Assembly: GCF_000003605.2 (NCBI RefSeq)
Contig: NW_003120892.1
Coordinates: 1 to 22,528 of the forward strand
DNA: 22,528 bases
Direction of reading: 5' to 3'
Source: Saccoglossus kowalevskii
Taxonomy: Eukaryota > Hemichordata > Enteropneusta > Harrimaniidae
Below, one piece after another: positions 10,319-19,837 of this stretch. Each line of letters opens with the position of its first letter. Within the stretch, counting starts at the first letter, position 1. Both the position numbers and the translations under genes were made by a program. Below the pieces are notes generated by a model. It was not told where the DNA came from. It saw nothing but the letters and a program-made list of their open reading frames with translations, and did not search any database.

Positions 10319-12418
10319 TCCATGTATTTATGTACGGTGTATTGTAGCCATGTATTTATGTACGATGCATTGTAGCCATGTATTTATGTACGGTGTATTG
10401 TAGCCATGTATTTATGTACGGTGTATTGTAGCCATGTATTTATGTACGGTGTATTGTAGCCATGTATTTATGTACGGTGTATTGTTGCCATGTATTTATG
10501 TACGGTGTATTGTACCCATGTATTTATGTACGGTGTATTGTAGCCATGTATTTATGTACGGTGTATTGTAGCCATGTATTTATGTACGGTGTATTGTAGC
10601 CATGTATTTATGTACGGTGTATTGTAGCCATGTATTTATGTACGGTGTATTGTATCCATGTATTTATGTACGGTGTATTGTAGCCATGTATTTATGTACG
10701 GTGTATTGTAGCCATGTATTTATGTACGGTGTATTGTATCCATGTATTTATGCACGGTGTATTGTAGCCATGTATTTATGTACGATGTATTGTATCCCTG
10801 TATTTATGTACGGTGTATTGTATCCATGTATTTATGTACGGTGTATTGTAGCCATGTATTTATGTACGGTGTATTGTAGCCATGTATTTATGTACGGTGT
10901 ATTGTAGCCATGTATTTATGTACGGTGTATTGTAGCCATGTATTTATGTACGGTGTATTGCAGCCATGTATTTATGTACGGTGTATTGTAGCCATGTATT
11001 TATGTACGGTGTATTGTAGACCATGTATTTATGTACAGTGTATTGTAGCCATGTATTTATGTACGGTGTATTGTAGCCAGTATTGATGTACGGTGTATTG
11101 TAGCCATGTATTTATGTACGGTGTATTGTAGCCATGTATTTAGGTACGGTGTATTGTAGCCATGTATTTAGGTACGGTGTATTGTAGCCATGTATTTATG
11201 TACGGTGTATTGTAGCCATGTATTTATGTACGGTGTATTGTATCCATGTATTTATGTACGGTGTATTGTAGCCATGTATTTATGTACGATGTATTGTAGC
11301 CATGTATTTATGTACGGTGTATTGTAGCCATGTATTTATGTACGGTGTATTGTAGCCATGTATTTATGTACGGTGTATTGTAGCCATGTATTTAGGTACG
11401 GTGTATTGTAGCCATGTATTTAGGTACGGTGTATTGTAGCCATGTATTTATGTACGGTGTATTGTAGCCATGTATTTAGGTACGGTGTATTGTAGCCATG
11501 TATTTAGGTATGGTGTATTGTAGCCATGTATTTAGGTACGGTGTATTGTAGCCATGTATTTATGTACGGTGTATTGTATCCATGTATTTATGTACGGTGT
11601 ATTGTAGCCATGTATTTATGTACGGTGTATTGTAGCCATGTATTTATGTACGGTGTATTGTAGCCATGTATTTATGCACGGTGTATTGTAGCCATGTATT
11701 TATGTACGGTGTATTGTAGCCATGTATTTATGTACGGTGTATTGTAGCCATGTATTTATGTACGGTGTATTGCAGCCATGTATTTATGTACGGTGTATTG
11801 TAGCCATGTATTTATGTACGGTGTATTGTAGCCTTGTATTTATGTACGGTGCATTGTAGCCATGTATTTATGTACGGTGTATTGTAGCCATGTATTTATG
11901 TACGGTGTATTGTAGCCATGTATTTATGTACGTTGTATTGTAGCCATGTATTTATGTACGGTGTATTGTAGCCATGTATTTATGTACGGTGTATTGTAGC
12001 CATGTATTTATGTACGGTGTATTGTAGCCATGTATTTATGTACGTTGTATTGTAGCCATGTATTTATGTACGGTGTATTGTAGCCATGTATTTATGTACG
12101 GTGTATTGTAGCCATGTATTTATGTACGGTGTATTGTAGCCATGTATTTATGTACGGTGTATTGTAGCCATGTATTTAGGTACAGTGTATTGTAGCCATG
12201 TATTTAGGTACGGTGTATTGTAGCCATGTATTTATGTACGGTGTATTGTATCCATGTATTTATGTATGGTGTATTATAGCCATGTATTTATGTACGATGC
12301 ATTGTAGCCATGTATTTATGTACGGTGTATTGTAGCCATGTATTTATGTACGGTGTATTGTAGCCATGTATTTAGGTACAGTGTATTGTAGCCATGTATT
12401 TATGTACGGTGTATTGTA
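10319..12418 (+). repeat. Mixed array, G1T-rich then T13G-rich
   Basis: About 75 units. The left part (10319-10907) is rich in G1T: 10319, 10655, 10739 (with T15C), 10795 (with A4C) and 10823. Three of these (10655, 10739, 10823) are 84 bases apart, which opens a 306-base frame by chance. Around 11028 there is a unit with an extra A (TAGACCATG), and around 11078 one lacking a T (GCCAGTATTG). A T15C-to-A4T string (11663-11858) copies 2780-2975. G1T+C17T+G26A at 12251 followed by G19A+T22C at 12279 resembles 13009-13064. Confidence 0.82.
11663..11858 (+). repeat. Partial copy of the T15C-T27C-A4T block
   Basis: Seven units in the order T15C (11663), two consensus, T27C (11747), two consensus, A4T (11831). 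They match 2780-2975 and 21966-22161, with one private change (T22C in the last unit). The downstream half of the parent block (ATTTACGACG, A8G) is absent, so the breakpoint lies between about 11858 and 11915. Confidence 0.83.
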
Positions 12419-12710
12419 GCCCATGTATTTAGGACGGTGTATTGTAGCCATGTATTTATGTACGGTGTATTGTACCATGTATTTATGTACGGTGTATTGT
12501 ACCCATGTATTTATGTACGATGTATTGTACCATGTATTTATGTACGGTGTATTGTACCCATGTATTTATGTACGGTGTATTGTACCCATTGTATTTAATA
12601 CGTGTATTGTACCCATGTATTTATGTTACGGTGTATGGTAGCCCATGTATTTATGTACGATGTATTGTAGCCATGTATTTTATGTACGGTGTTATGTAGC
12701 CATGTATTTT
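12419..12710 (+). repeat. Indel-rich zone 2
   Basis: About ten consecutive units with clustered changes, including TAGCCCATG, TTAGGACGG, TACCATG, TACCCATG, CCCATTGTATTTAATACG, TGTTACGG, GTATGGTAG, ATTTTATG and GTTATGTAG. Most are one-base gains or losses, often in C or T runs, with some loss of the G at unit position 1. Flanking units are clean except for one ATTTTATG at about 12829. Loss of TAG in several units leaves two overlapping open frames here, but they are repeat-encoded. Confidence 0.85.
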
Positions 12711-13260
12711 ATGTACGGTGTATTGTAGCCATGTATTTATGTACGGTGTATTGTAGCCATGTATTTATGTACGGTGTATTGTAGCCATGTATTTAGATAC
12801 GGTGTATTGTAGCCATGTATTTTATGTACGGTGTATTGTAGCCATGTATTTATGTACGGTGTATTGTAGCCATGTATTTATGTACGGTGTATTGTAGCCA
12901 TGTATTTATGTACGGTGTATTGTAGCCATGTATTTAGGTACGGTGTATTGTAGCCATGTATTTAGGTACGGTGTATTGTAGCCATGTATTTATGTACGAT
13001 GTATTGTATCCATGTATTTATGTACGGTGTATTATAGCCATGTATTTATGTACGATGCATTGTAGCCATGTATTTATGTACGGTGTATTGTAGCCATGTA
13101 TTTAGGTACGGTGTATTGTAGCCATGTATTTAGGTACGGTGTATTGTAGCCATGTATTTATGTACGGTGTATTGTAGCCATGTATTTATGTATGGTGTAT
13201 TGTAGCCATGTATTTATGTACGGTGTATTGTAGCCATGTATTTATGTACGGTGTATTGTA
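12711..13260 (+). repeat. Mixed array upstream of the extra 7-unit copy
   Basis: The order includes TAGATACGG (12786), consensus units, two T13G, G19A, G1T+G26A (13009), G19A+T22C (13037), consensus, T13G, T13G, consensus, C17T (13177), consensus. From about 12929 the string corresponds to 15679-15973 with two unit differences, which anchors the comparison used for the indel-rich zone that follows. Confidence 0.82.
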
Positions 13261-13402
13261 GAACATGTATTTATGTACGGTGTATTGTAGCCATGTATTT
13301 AGGTACGGTGTATTGTAGCCATGTATTTTAGGTTACGGTGTATTGTAGCCATGTATTATGTACGGTGTATTGTAGCCATGTATTTATGTATGGTGTATTG
13401 TA
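13205..13402 (+). repeat. Extra 7-unit (198-bp) copy containing indel-rich zone 3
   Basis: Relative to 15791-16325, the region 13037-13770 has one added period of seven units (three consensus, two T13G, consensus, C17T). The first C17T unit is 13177-13204 and the second is 13375-13402. The offset between the two regions is 2754 before this point and 2555 after it. The added period holds TAGAACATG, ATTTTAGGTTACGG and GTATTATG, and the unit just after it has ATTTTATTTAC. Errors confined to an extra copy suggest either a slippage event or a mis-joined, poorly corrected read. Confidence 0.82.
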
Positions 13403-13599
13403 GCCATGTATTTTATTTACGGTGTATTGTAGCCATGTATTTATGTACGGTGTATTGTAGCCATGTATTTATGTACGGTGTATTGTAGCCATGTATTTAG
13501 GTACGGTGTATTGTAGCCATGTATTTAGGTACGGTGTATTGTAGCCATGTATTTAGGTACGGTGTATTGTAGCCATGTATTTATGTACGGTGTATTGTA

Positions 13600-13770
13600 T
13601 CCCTGTATTTATGTACGGTGTATTGTATCCATGTATTTATGTACGGTGTATTGTAGCCATGTATTTATGTACGATGTATTGTAGCCATGTATTTATGTAC
13701 GATGTATTGTAGCCATGTATTTATGTACGGTGTATTGTAGCATGCATGTATTTATGTACGGTGTATTGTA
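13600..13770 (+). repeat. Six-unit module ending in a 31-bp unit, copy 2
   Basis: G1T+A4C, G1T, G19A, G19A, consensus, 31-mer at 13740-13770. It matches copy 1 (3424) and copy 3 (16155). It shares more flank with copy 3: three T13G and a consensus before, and consensus, T13G, T13G, consensus, T13G after. Confidence 0.92.
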
Positions 13771-14219
13771 GCCATGTATTTAGGTACGGTGTATTGTAGC
13801 CATGTATTTAGGTACGGTGTATTGTAGCCATGTATTTATGTACGGTGTATTGTAGCCATGTATTTAGGTACGGTGTATTGTAGCCATGTATTTAGGTATG
13901 GTGTATTGTAGCCATGTATTTATGTACGGTGTATTGTAGCCATGTATTTATGTACGGTGTATTGTAGCCATGTATTTATGTACGATGTATTGTAGCCATG
14001 TATTTATGTACGGTGTATTGTAGCCATGTATTTATGTACGGTGTATTGTAGCCATGTATTTATGTACGGTGTATTGTAGCCATGTATTTATGTACGGTGT
14101 ATTGTAGCCATGTATTTATGTACGGTGTATTGTAGCCATGTATTTATGTACGGTGTATTGTAGCCATGTATTTATGTACGGTGTATTGTAGCCATGTATT
14201 TATGTACGGTGTATATGTA
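13771..14219 (+). repeat. T13G / T13G+C17T string, then 7 clean units and a 29-mer
   Basis: T13G, T13G, consensus, T13G, T13G+C17T, two consensus and G19A repeat the opening of the 14-unit repeat. TAGATACGG does not follow; instead seven exact consensus units (13995-14190) lead to a 29-bp unit (14191-14219). This looks like the 14-unit string interrupted by expansion of its consensus part. Confidence 0.83.
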
Positions 14220-14415
14220 GCCATGTATTTAGGTACGGTGTATTGTAGCCATGTATTTAGGTACGGTGTATTGTAGCCATGTATTTATGTACGGTGTATT
14301 ACAGCCATGTATTTAGGTACGGTGTATTGTAGCCATGTATTTAGGTACGGTGTATTGTAGCCATGTATTTAGGTACGGTGTATTGTAGCCATGTATTTAT
14401 GTACGGTGTATTGTA
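14220..14415 (+). repeat. TACAG marker module, copy after the 29-mer
   Basis: T13G, T13G, G26A+T27C (TACAG), three T13G, consensus. It has the same order as 289-484 and 7911-8106 except that the T27C (TGCAG) ending is lacking. Like the copy at 7911 it directly follows a 29-bp unit that closes a uniform run, so the run, the 29-mer and the module were probably copied together. Confidence 0.84.
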
Positions 14416-15005
14416 GCCATGTATTTATGTACGGTGTATTGTAGCCATGTATTTAGGTACGGTGTATTGTAGCCATGTATTTAGGTACGGTGTATTGTAG
14501 CCATGTGTTTATGTACGGTGTATTGTAGCCATGTGTTTATGTACGGTGTATTGTAGCCATGTATTTATGTACGTTGTATTGTAGCCATGTATTTATGTAC
14601 GGTGTATTGTAGCCATGTATTTAGGTACGGTGTATTGTAGCCATGTATTTAGGTACGGTGTATTGTAGCCATGTATTTAGGTACGGTGTATTGTAGCCAT
14701 GTATTTAGGTACGGTGTATTGTAGCCATGTATTTATGTACGGTGTATTGTAGCCATGTATTTAGGTACGGTGTATTGTAGCCATGTATTTATGTACGGTG
14801 TATTGTAGCCATGTATTTATGTACGGTGTATTGTAGCCATGTATTTATGTACGGTGTATTGTAGCCATGTATTTATGTACGGTGTATTGTAGCCATGTAT
14901 TTATGTACGGTGTATTGTTAACCAGTGTATTTATGTACGGTGTATTGTAGCCATGTATTTATGTACGGTGTATTGTAGCCATGTATTTATGTACGGTGCA
15001 TTGTA
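14416..15005 (+). repeat. Mixed array with an A8G pair and one scrambled unit
   Basis: The order includes two T13G, two A8G (CATGTGTTT, about 14500 and 14528), G19T, consensus, four T13G, consensus, T13G, several consensus. One unit near 14918 has its joint rewritten (TGTTAACCAGTG in place of TGTAGCCATG), and a T22C unit follows shortly before the uniform block at 15006. Confidence 0.83.
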
Positions 15006-15370
15006 GCCATGTATTTATGTACGGTGTATTGTAGCCATGTATTTATGTACGGTGTATTGTAGCCATGTATTTATGTACGGTGTATTGTAGCCATGTATTT
15101 ATGTACGGTGTATTGTAGCCATGTATTTATGTACGGTGTATTGTAGCCATGTATTTATGTACGGTGTATTGTAGCCATGTATTTATGTACGGTGTATTGT
15201 AGCCATGTATTTATGTACGGTGTATTGTAGCCATGTATTTATGTACGGTGTATTGTAGCCATGTATTTATGTACGGTGTATTGTAGCCATGTATTTATGT
15301 ACGGTGTATTGTAGCCATGTATTTATGTACGGTGTATTGTAGCCATGTATTTATGTACGGTGTATATGTA
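15006..15370 (+). repeat. Uniform block of 12 units closed by a 29-mer
   Basis: Twelve exact consensus units (15006-15341) followed by the 29-bp GTATATGTAG unit at 15342-15370. Unlike the 7911 and 14220 sites, the sequence after the 29-mer continues as consensus units and lacks the TACAG module. Confidence 0.9.
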
Positions 15371-16154
15371 GCCATGTATTTATGTACGGTGTATTGTAGC
15401 CATGTATTTATGTACGGTGTATTGTAGCCATGTATTTATGTACGGTGTATTGTAGCCATGTATTTATGTACGGTGTATTGTAGCCATGTATTTAGGTACG
15501 GTGTATTGTAGCCATGTATTTATGTACGGTGTATTGTATCCCTGTATTTATGTACGGTGTATTGTATCCATGTATTTATGTACGGTGTATTGTAGCCATG
15601 TATTTATGTACGGTGTATTGTAGCCATGTATTTATGTACGGTGTATTGTAGCCATGTATTTATGTACGGTGTATTGTAGCCATGTATTTAGGTACGGTGT
15701 ATTGTAGCCATGTATTTAGGTACGGTGTATTGTAGCCATGTATTTATGTACGATGTATTGTATCCATGTATTTATGTACGATGTATTGTATCCATGTATT
15801 TATGTACGATGCATTGTAGCCATGTATTTATGTACGGTGTATTGTAGCCATGTATTTAGGTACGGTGTATTGTAGCCATGTATTTAGGTACGGTGTATTG
15901 TAGCCATGTATTTATGTACGGTGTATTGTAGCCATGTATTTATGTATGGTGTATTGTAGCCATGTATTTATGTACGGTGTATTGTAGCCATGTATTTATG
16001 TACGGTGTATTGTAGCCATGTATTTATGTACGGTGTATTGTAGCCATGTATTTAGGTACGGTGTATTGTAGCCATGTATTTAGGTACGGTGTATTGTAGC
16101 CATGTATTTAGGTACGGTGTATTGTAGCCATGTATTTATGTACGGTGTATTGTA
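15371..16154 (+). repeat. Mixed array, reference copy lacking the extra 7-unit period
   Basis: Consensus units, a T13G, G1T+A4C at 15539 with G1T at 15567, three consensus, two T13G, G19A (15735), G1T+G19A (15763), G1T+G19A+T22C (15791), consensus, T13G, T13G, consensus, C17T, three consensus, three T13G, consensus. The sequence has no indel cluster and provides the clean counterpart of 12929-13599. Confidence 0.83.
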
Positions 16155-16325
16155 TCCCTGTATTTATGTACGGTGTATTGTATCCATGTATTTATGTACG
16201 GTGTATTGTAGCCATGTATTTATGTACGATGTATTGTAGCCATGTATTTATGTACGATGTATTGTAGCCATGTATTTATGTACGGTGTATTGTAGCATGC
16301 ATGTATTTATGTACGGTGTATTGTA
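16155..16325 (+). repeat. Six-unit module ending in a 31-bp unit, copy 3
   Basis: G1T+A4C, G1T, G19A, G19A, consensus, 31-mer at 16295-16325. It lies 2555 bases right of copy 2 and shares flanks with it on both sides for several units. Confidence 0.92.
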
Positions 16326-16717
16326 GCCATGTATTTAGGTACGGTGTATTGTAGCCATGTATTTAGGTACGGTGTATTGTAGCCATGTATTTATGTACGG
16401 TGTATTGTAGCCATGTATTTAGGTACGGTGTATTGTAGCCATGTATTTATGTACGGTGTATTGTAGCCATGTATTTATGTACGATGTATTGTAGCCATGT
16501 ATTTATGTACGGTGTATTGTAGCCATGTATTTATGTACGGTGTATTGTAGCCATGTATTTAGGTACGGTGTATTGTAGCCATGTATTTAGGTATGGTGTA
16601 TTGTAGCCATGTATTTATGTACGGTGTATTGTAGCCATGTATTTATGTACGGTGTATTGTAGCCATGTATTTAGGTACGGTGTATTGTAGCCATGTATTT
16701 AGGTACGGTGTATTGTA

Positions 16718-16752
16718 GCCATGTATTTAGGTACGGTGTACGGTGTATTGTA
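16718..16752 (+). repeat. 35-bp unit with an exact TGTACGG subunit duplication
   Basis: A T13G unit in which the 7-bp subunit containing CGG is present twice (ACGGTGTACGGTGTATTG). It is the only +7 unit noticed. It sits directly at the left edge of the 31-copy uniform block. Confidence 0.93.
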
Positions 16753-16780
16753 GCCATGTATTTATGTACGGTGTATTGTA
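16753..16780 (+). repeat. Reference consensus unit, built of four TGTA-headed subunits
   Basis: This is the first unit of the longest uniform run and is used here as the numbering reference (G of GCCATG = 1). TGTA starts at unit positions 5, 13, 20 and 25, giving subunits TGTATTTA, TGTACGG, TGTAT and TGTAGCCA (8, 7, 5 and 8 bp), which add up to 28 with nothing left over. Composition is 12 T, 7 G, 6 A and 3 C. The unit has one CpG (17-18), one CATG (3-6), one GTAC (14-17) and one ATTTA (8-12). The subunit structure suggests the 28-mer grew from a shorter TGTA-type repeat; that origin is an inference. Confidence 0.9.
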
Positions 16781-17620
16781 GCCATGTATTTATGTACGGT
16801 GTATTGTAGCCATGTATTTATGTACGGTGTATTGTAGCCATGTATTTATGTACGGTGTATTGTAGCCATGTATTTATGTACGGTGTATTGTAGCCATGTA
16901 TTTATGTACGGTGTATTGTAGCCATGTATTTATGTACGGTGTATTGTAGCCATGTATTTATGTACGGTGTATTGTAGCCATGTATTTATGTACGGTGTAT
17001 TGTAGCCATGTATTTATGTACGGTGTATTGTAGCCATGTATTTATGTACGGTGTATTGTAGCCATGTATTTATGTACGGTGTATTGTAGCCATGTATTTA
17101 TGTACGGTGTATTGTAGCCATGTATTTATGTACGGTGTATTGTAGCCATGTATTTATGTACGGTGTATTGTAGCCATGTATTTATGTACGGTGTATTGTA
17201 GCCATGTATTTATGTACGGTGTATTGTAGCCATGTATTTATGTACGGTGTATTGTAGCCATGTATTTATGTACGGTGTATTGTAGCCATGTATTTATGTA
17301 CGGTGTATTGTAGCCATGTATTTATGTACGGTGTATTGTAGCCATGTATTTATGTACGGTGTATTGTAGCCATGTATTTATGTACGGTGTATTGTAGCCA
17401 TGTATTTATGTACGGTGTATTGTAGCCATGTATTTATGTACGGTGTATTGTAGCCATGTATTTATGTACGGTGTATTGTAGCCATGTATTTATGTACGGT
17501 GTATTGTAGCCATGTATTTATGTACGGTGTATTGTAGCCATGTATTTATGTACGGTGTATTGTAGCCATGTATTTATGTACGGTGTATTGTAGCCATGTA
17601 TTTATGTACGGTGTATTGTA
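16753..17620 (+). repeat. Uniform block, 31 identical consensus units (868 bp)
   Basis: Thirty-one consecutive exact copies, the longest variant-free run in the window. A 35-bp unit (+7) precedes it, and its last copy carries 5 extra bases (TTGTA, 17621-17625). Variation elsewhere averages about one variant every two or three units, so this run is best explained by recent amplification or homogenisation. The two odd-length units may mark the ends of the amplified tract. Confidence 0.93.
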
Positions 17621-17625
17621 TTGTA
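17593..17625 (+). repeat. 33-bp unit with an exact TGTAT subunit duplication
   Basis: The 5-bp TGTAT subunit is doubled (GTGTATTGTATTGTAG). It is the only +5 unit noticed. It marks the right edge of the uniform block and is followed by consensus joining G1T (17654), G1T+G19A+T22C (17682) and G19A+T22C (17710). Confidence 0.93.
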
Positions 17626-19669
17626 GCCATGTATTTATGTACGGTGTATTGTATCCATGTATTTATGTACGGTGTATTGTATCCATGTATTTATGTACGA
17701 TGCATTGTAGCCATGTATTTATGTACGATGCATTGTAGCCATGTATTTAGGTACGGTGTATTGTAGCCATGTATTTATGTACGGTGTATTGTAGCCATGT
17801 ATTTATGTACGGTGTATTGTAGCCATGTATTTATGTACGGTGTATTGTAGCCATGTATTTATGTACGGTGTATTGTAGCCATGTATTTATGTACGGTGTA
17901 TTGTAGCCATGTATTTATGTACGGTGTATTGTAGCCATGTATTTATGTACGGTGTATTGTAGCCATGTATTTATGTACGGTGTATTGTAGCCATGTATTT
18001 ATGTACGGTGTATTGTAGCCATGTATTTATGTACGTTGTATTGTAGCCATGTATTTATGTACGGTGTATTGTAGCCATGTATTTATGTACGGTGTATTGT
18101 AGCCATGTATTTATGTACGGTGTATTGTAGCCATGTATTTATGTACGGTGTATTGTAGCCATGTATTTAGGTACGGTGTATTGTAGCCATGTATTTAGGT
18201 ACGGTGTATTGTAGCCATGTATTTATGTACGGTGTATTGTATCCATGTATTTATGTACGGTGTATTGTATCCATGTATTTATTTATGGTGTATTGTAGCC
18301 ATGTATTTATGTACGGTGCATTGTAGCCATGTATTTATGTACGGTGTATTGTAGCCATGTATTTATGTACGGTGTATTGTAGCCATGTATTTATGTACGT
18401 TGTATTGTAGCCATGTATTTATGTACGGTGTATTGTAGCCATGTATTTATGTACGGTGTATTGTAACCATGTATTTATGTACGTTGTATTGTAGCCATGT
18501 ATTTATGTACAGTGTATTGTAGCCATGTATTTATGTACGGTGTATTGTAGCCATGTATTTATGTACGGTGTATTGTAGCCATGTATTTATGTACGGTGTA
18601 TTGTAGCCATGTAATTAGGTACGGTGTATTGTAGCCATGTATTTATGTACGATGTATTGTAGCCATGTATTTATGTACGGTGTATTGTAGCCATGTATTT
18701 ATGTACGGTGTATTGTTGCCATGTATTTATGTACGGTGTATTGTAGCCATGTATTTATGTACGGTGTATTGTAGCCATGTATTTATGTACGGTGTATTGT
18801 AGCCATGTATTTATGTACGGTGTATTGTAGCCATGTATTTATGTACGGTGTATTGTAGCCATGTATTTATGTACGGTGTATTGTATCCATGTATTTATGT
18901 ACGGTGTATTGTAGCCATGTATTTATGTACGATGTATTGTAGCCATGTATTTATGTACGATGTATTGTAGCCATGTATTTATGTATGGTGTATTGTATCC
19001 CTGTATTTATGTACGGTGTATTGTATCCATGTATTTATGTACGGTGTATTGTAGCCATGTATTTATGTACGGTGTATTGTAGCCATGTATTTAGGTATGG
19101 TGTATTGTAGCCATGTATTTATGTACGGTGTATTGTAGCCATGTATTTATGTACGGTGTATTGTAGCCATGTATTTATGTACGATGTATTGTAGCCATGT
19201 ATTTATGTACGATGTATTGTAGCCATGTATTTATGTACGGTGTATTGTAGCCATGTATTTATGTACGGTGTATTGTAGCCATGTATTTATGTACGGTGTA
19301 TTGTAGCCATGTATTTATATACGATGTATTGTAGCCATGTATTTATGTACGGTGTATTGTAGCCATGTATTTATGTACGGTGTATTGTAGCCATGTATTT
19401 ATGTACGGTGTATTGTAGCCATGTATTTATGTACGGTGTATTGTAGCCATGTATTTATGTACGGTGTATTGTAGCCATGTATTTATGTACGGTGTATTGT
19501 AGCCATGTATTTATGTACGATGTATTGTATCCATGTATTTATGTACGGTGTATTATATCCATGTATTTATGTACGATGCATTGTAGCCATGTATTTATGT
19601 ACGATGTATTGTAGCCATGTATTTATGTACGGTGTATTGTAGCCATGTATTTATGTACGGTGTATTGTA
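17626..19669 (+). repeat. Mixed array, mostly consensus with G1T, G19A and G19T units
   Basis: About 73 units. Highlights: tandem G19A+T22C units at 17682 and 17710; nine clean units at 17766-18017; G19T units near 18018, 18380 and 18470; a G1T+G14T+C17T unit (ATTTATGGTG, about 18270); a T10A+T13G unit (GTAATTAGG, about 18610); G1T+A4C at 18998 followed by G1T at 19026; several G19A pairs; G1T at 19530 and G1T+G19A+T22C at 19558. No indel cluster and no gene-like segment. Confidence 0.83.
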
Positions 19670-19837
19670 GCCATGTATTTAGGTACGGTGTATTGTAGCC
19701 ATGTATTTAGGTACGGTGTATTGTAGCCATGTATTTAGGTACGGTGTATTGTAGCCATGTATTTAGGTACGGTGTATTGTAGCCATGTATTTAGGTACGG
19801 TGTATTGTAGCCATGTATTTAGGTACGGTGTATTGTA
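19670..19837 (+). repeat. Run of six consecutive T13G units
   Basis: Six adjacent units all carry TTTAGG. Elsewhere T13G usually comes singly, in pairs or in threes. Local copying of this variant is the simplest explanation. T13G also adds a second TAG per unit. Confidence 0.9.

Noticed and set aside
10602-10907. 306-base open frame on the + strand, longest in the window
   Set aside because: Three G1T units (10655, 10739, 10823) fall 84 bases apart and happen to remove the TAG in one frame. The product is a pure repeat of the unit.
12423-12699. Two overlapping open frames (12423-12641 and 12505-12699)
   Set aside because: They lie in indel-rich zone 2, where frame shifts and TACC forms remove stops. 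Both are translations of the repeat in mixed frames.
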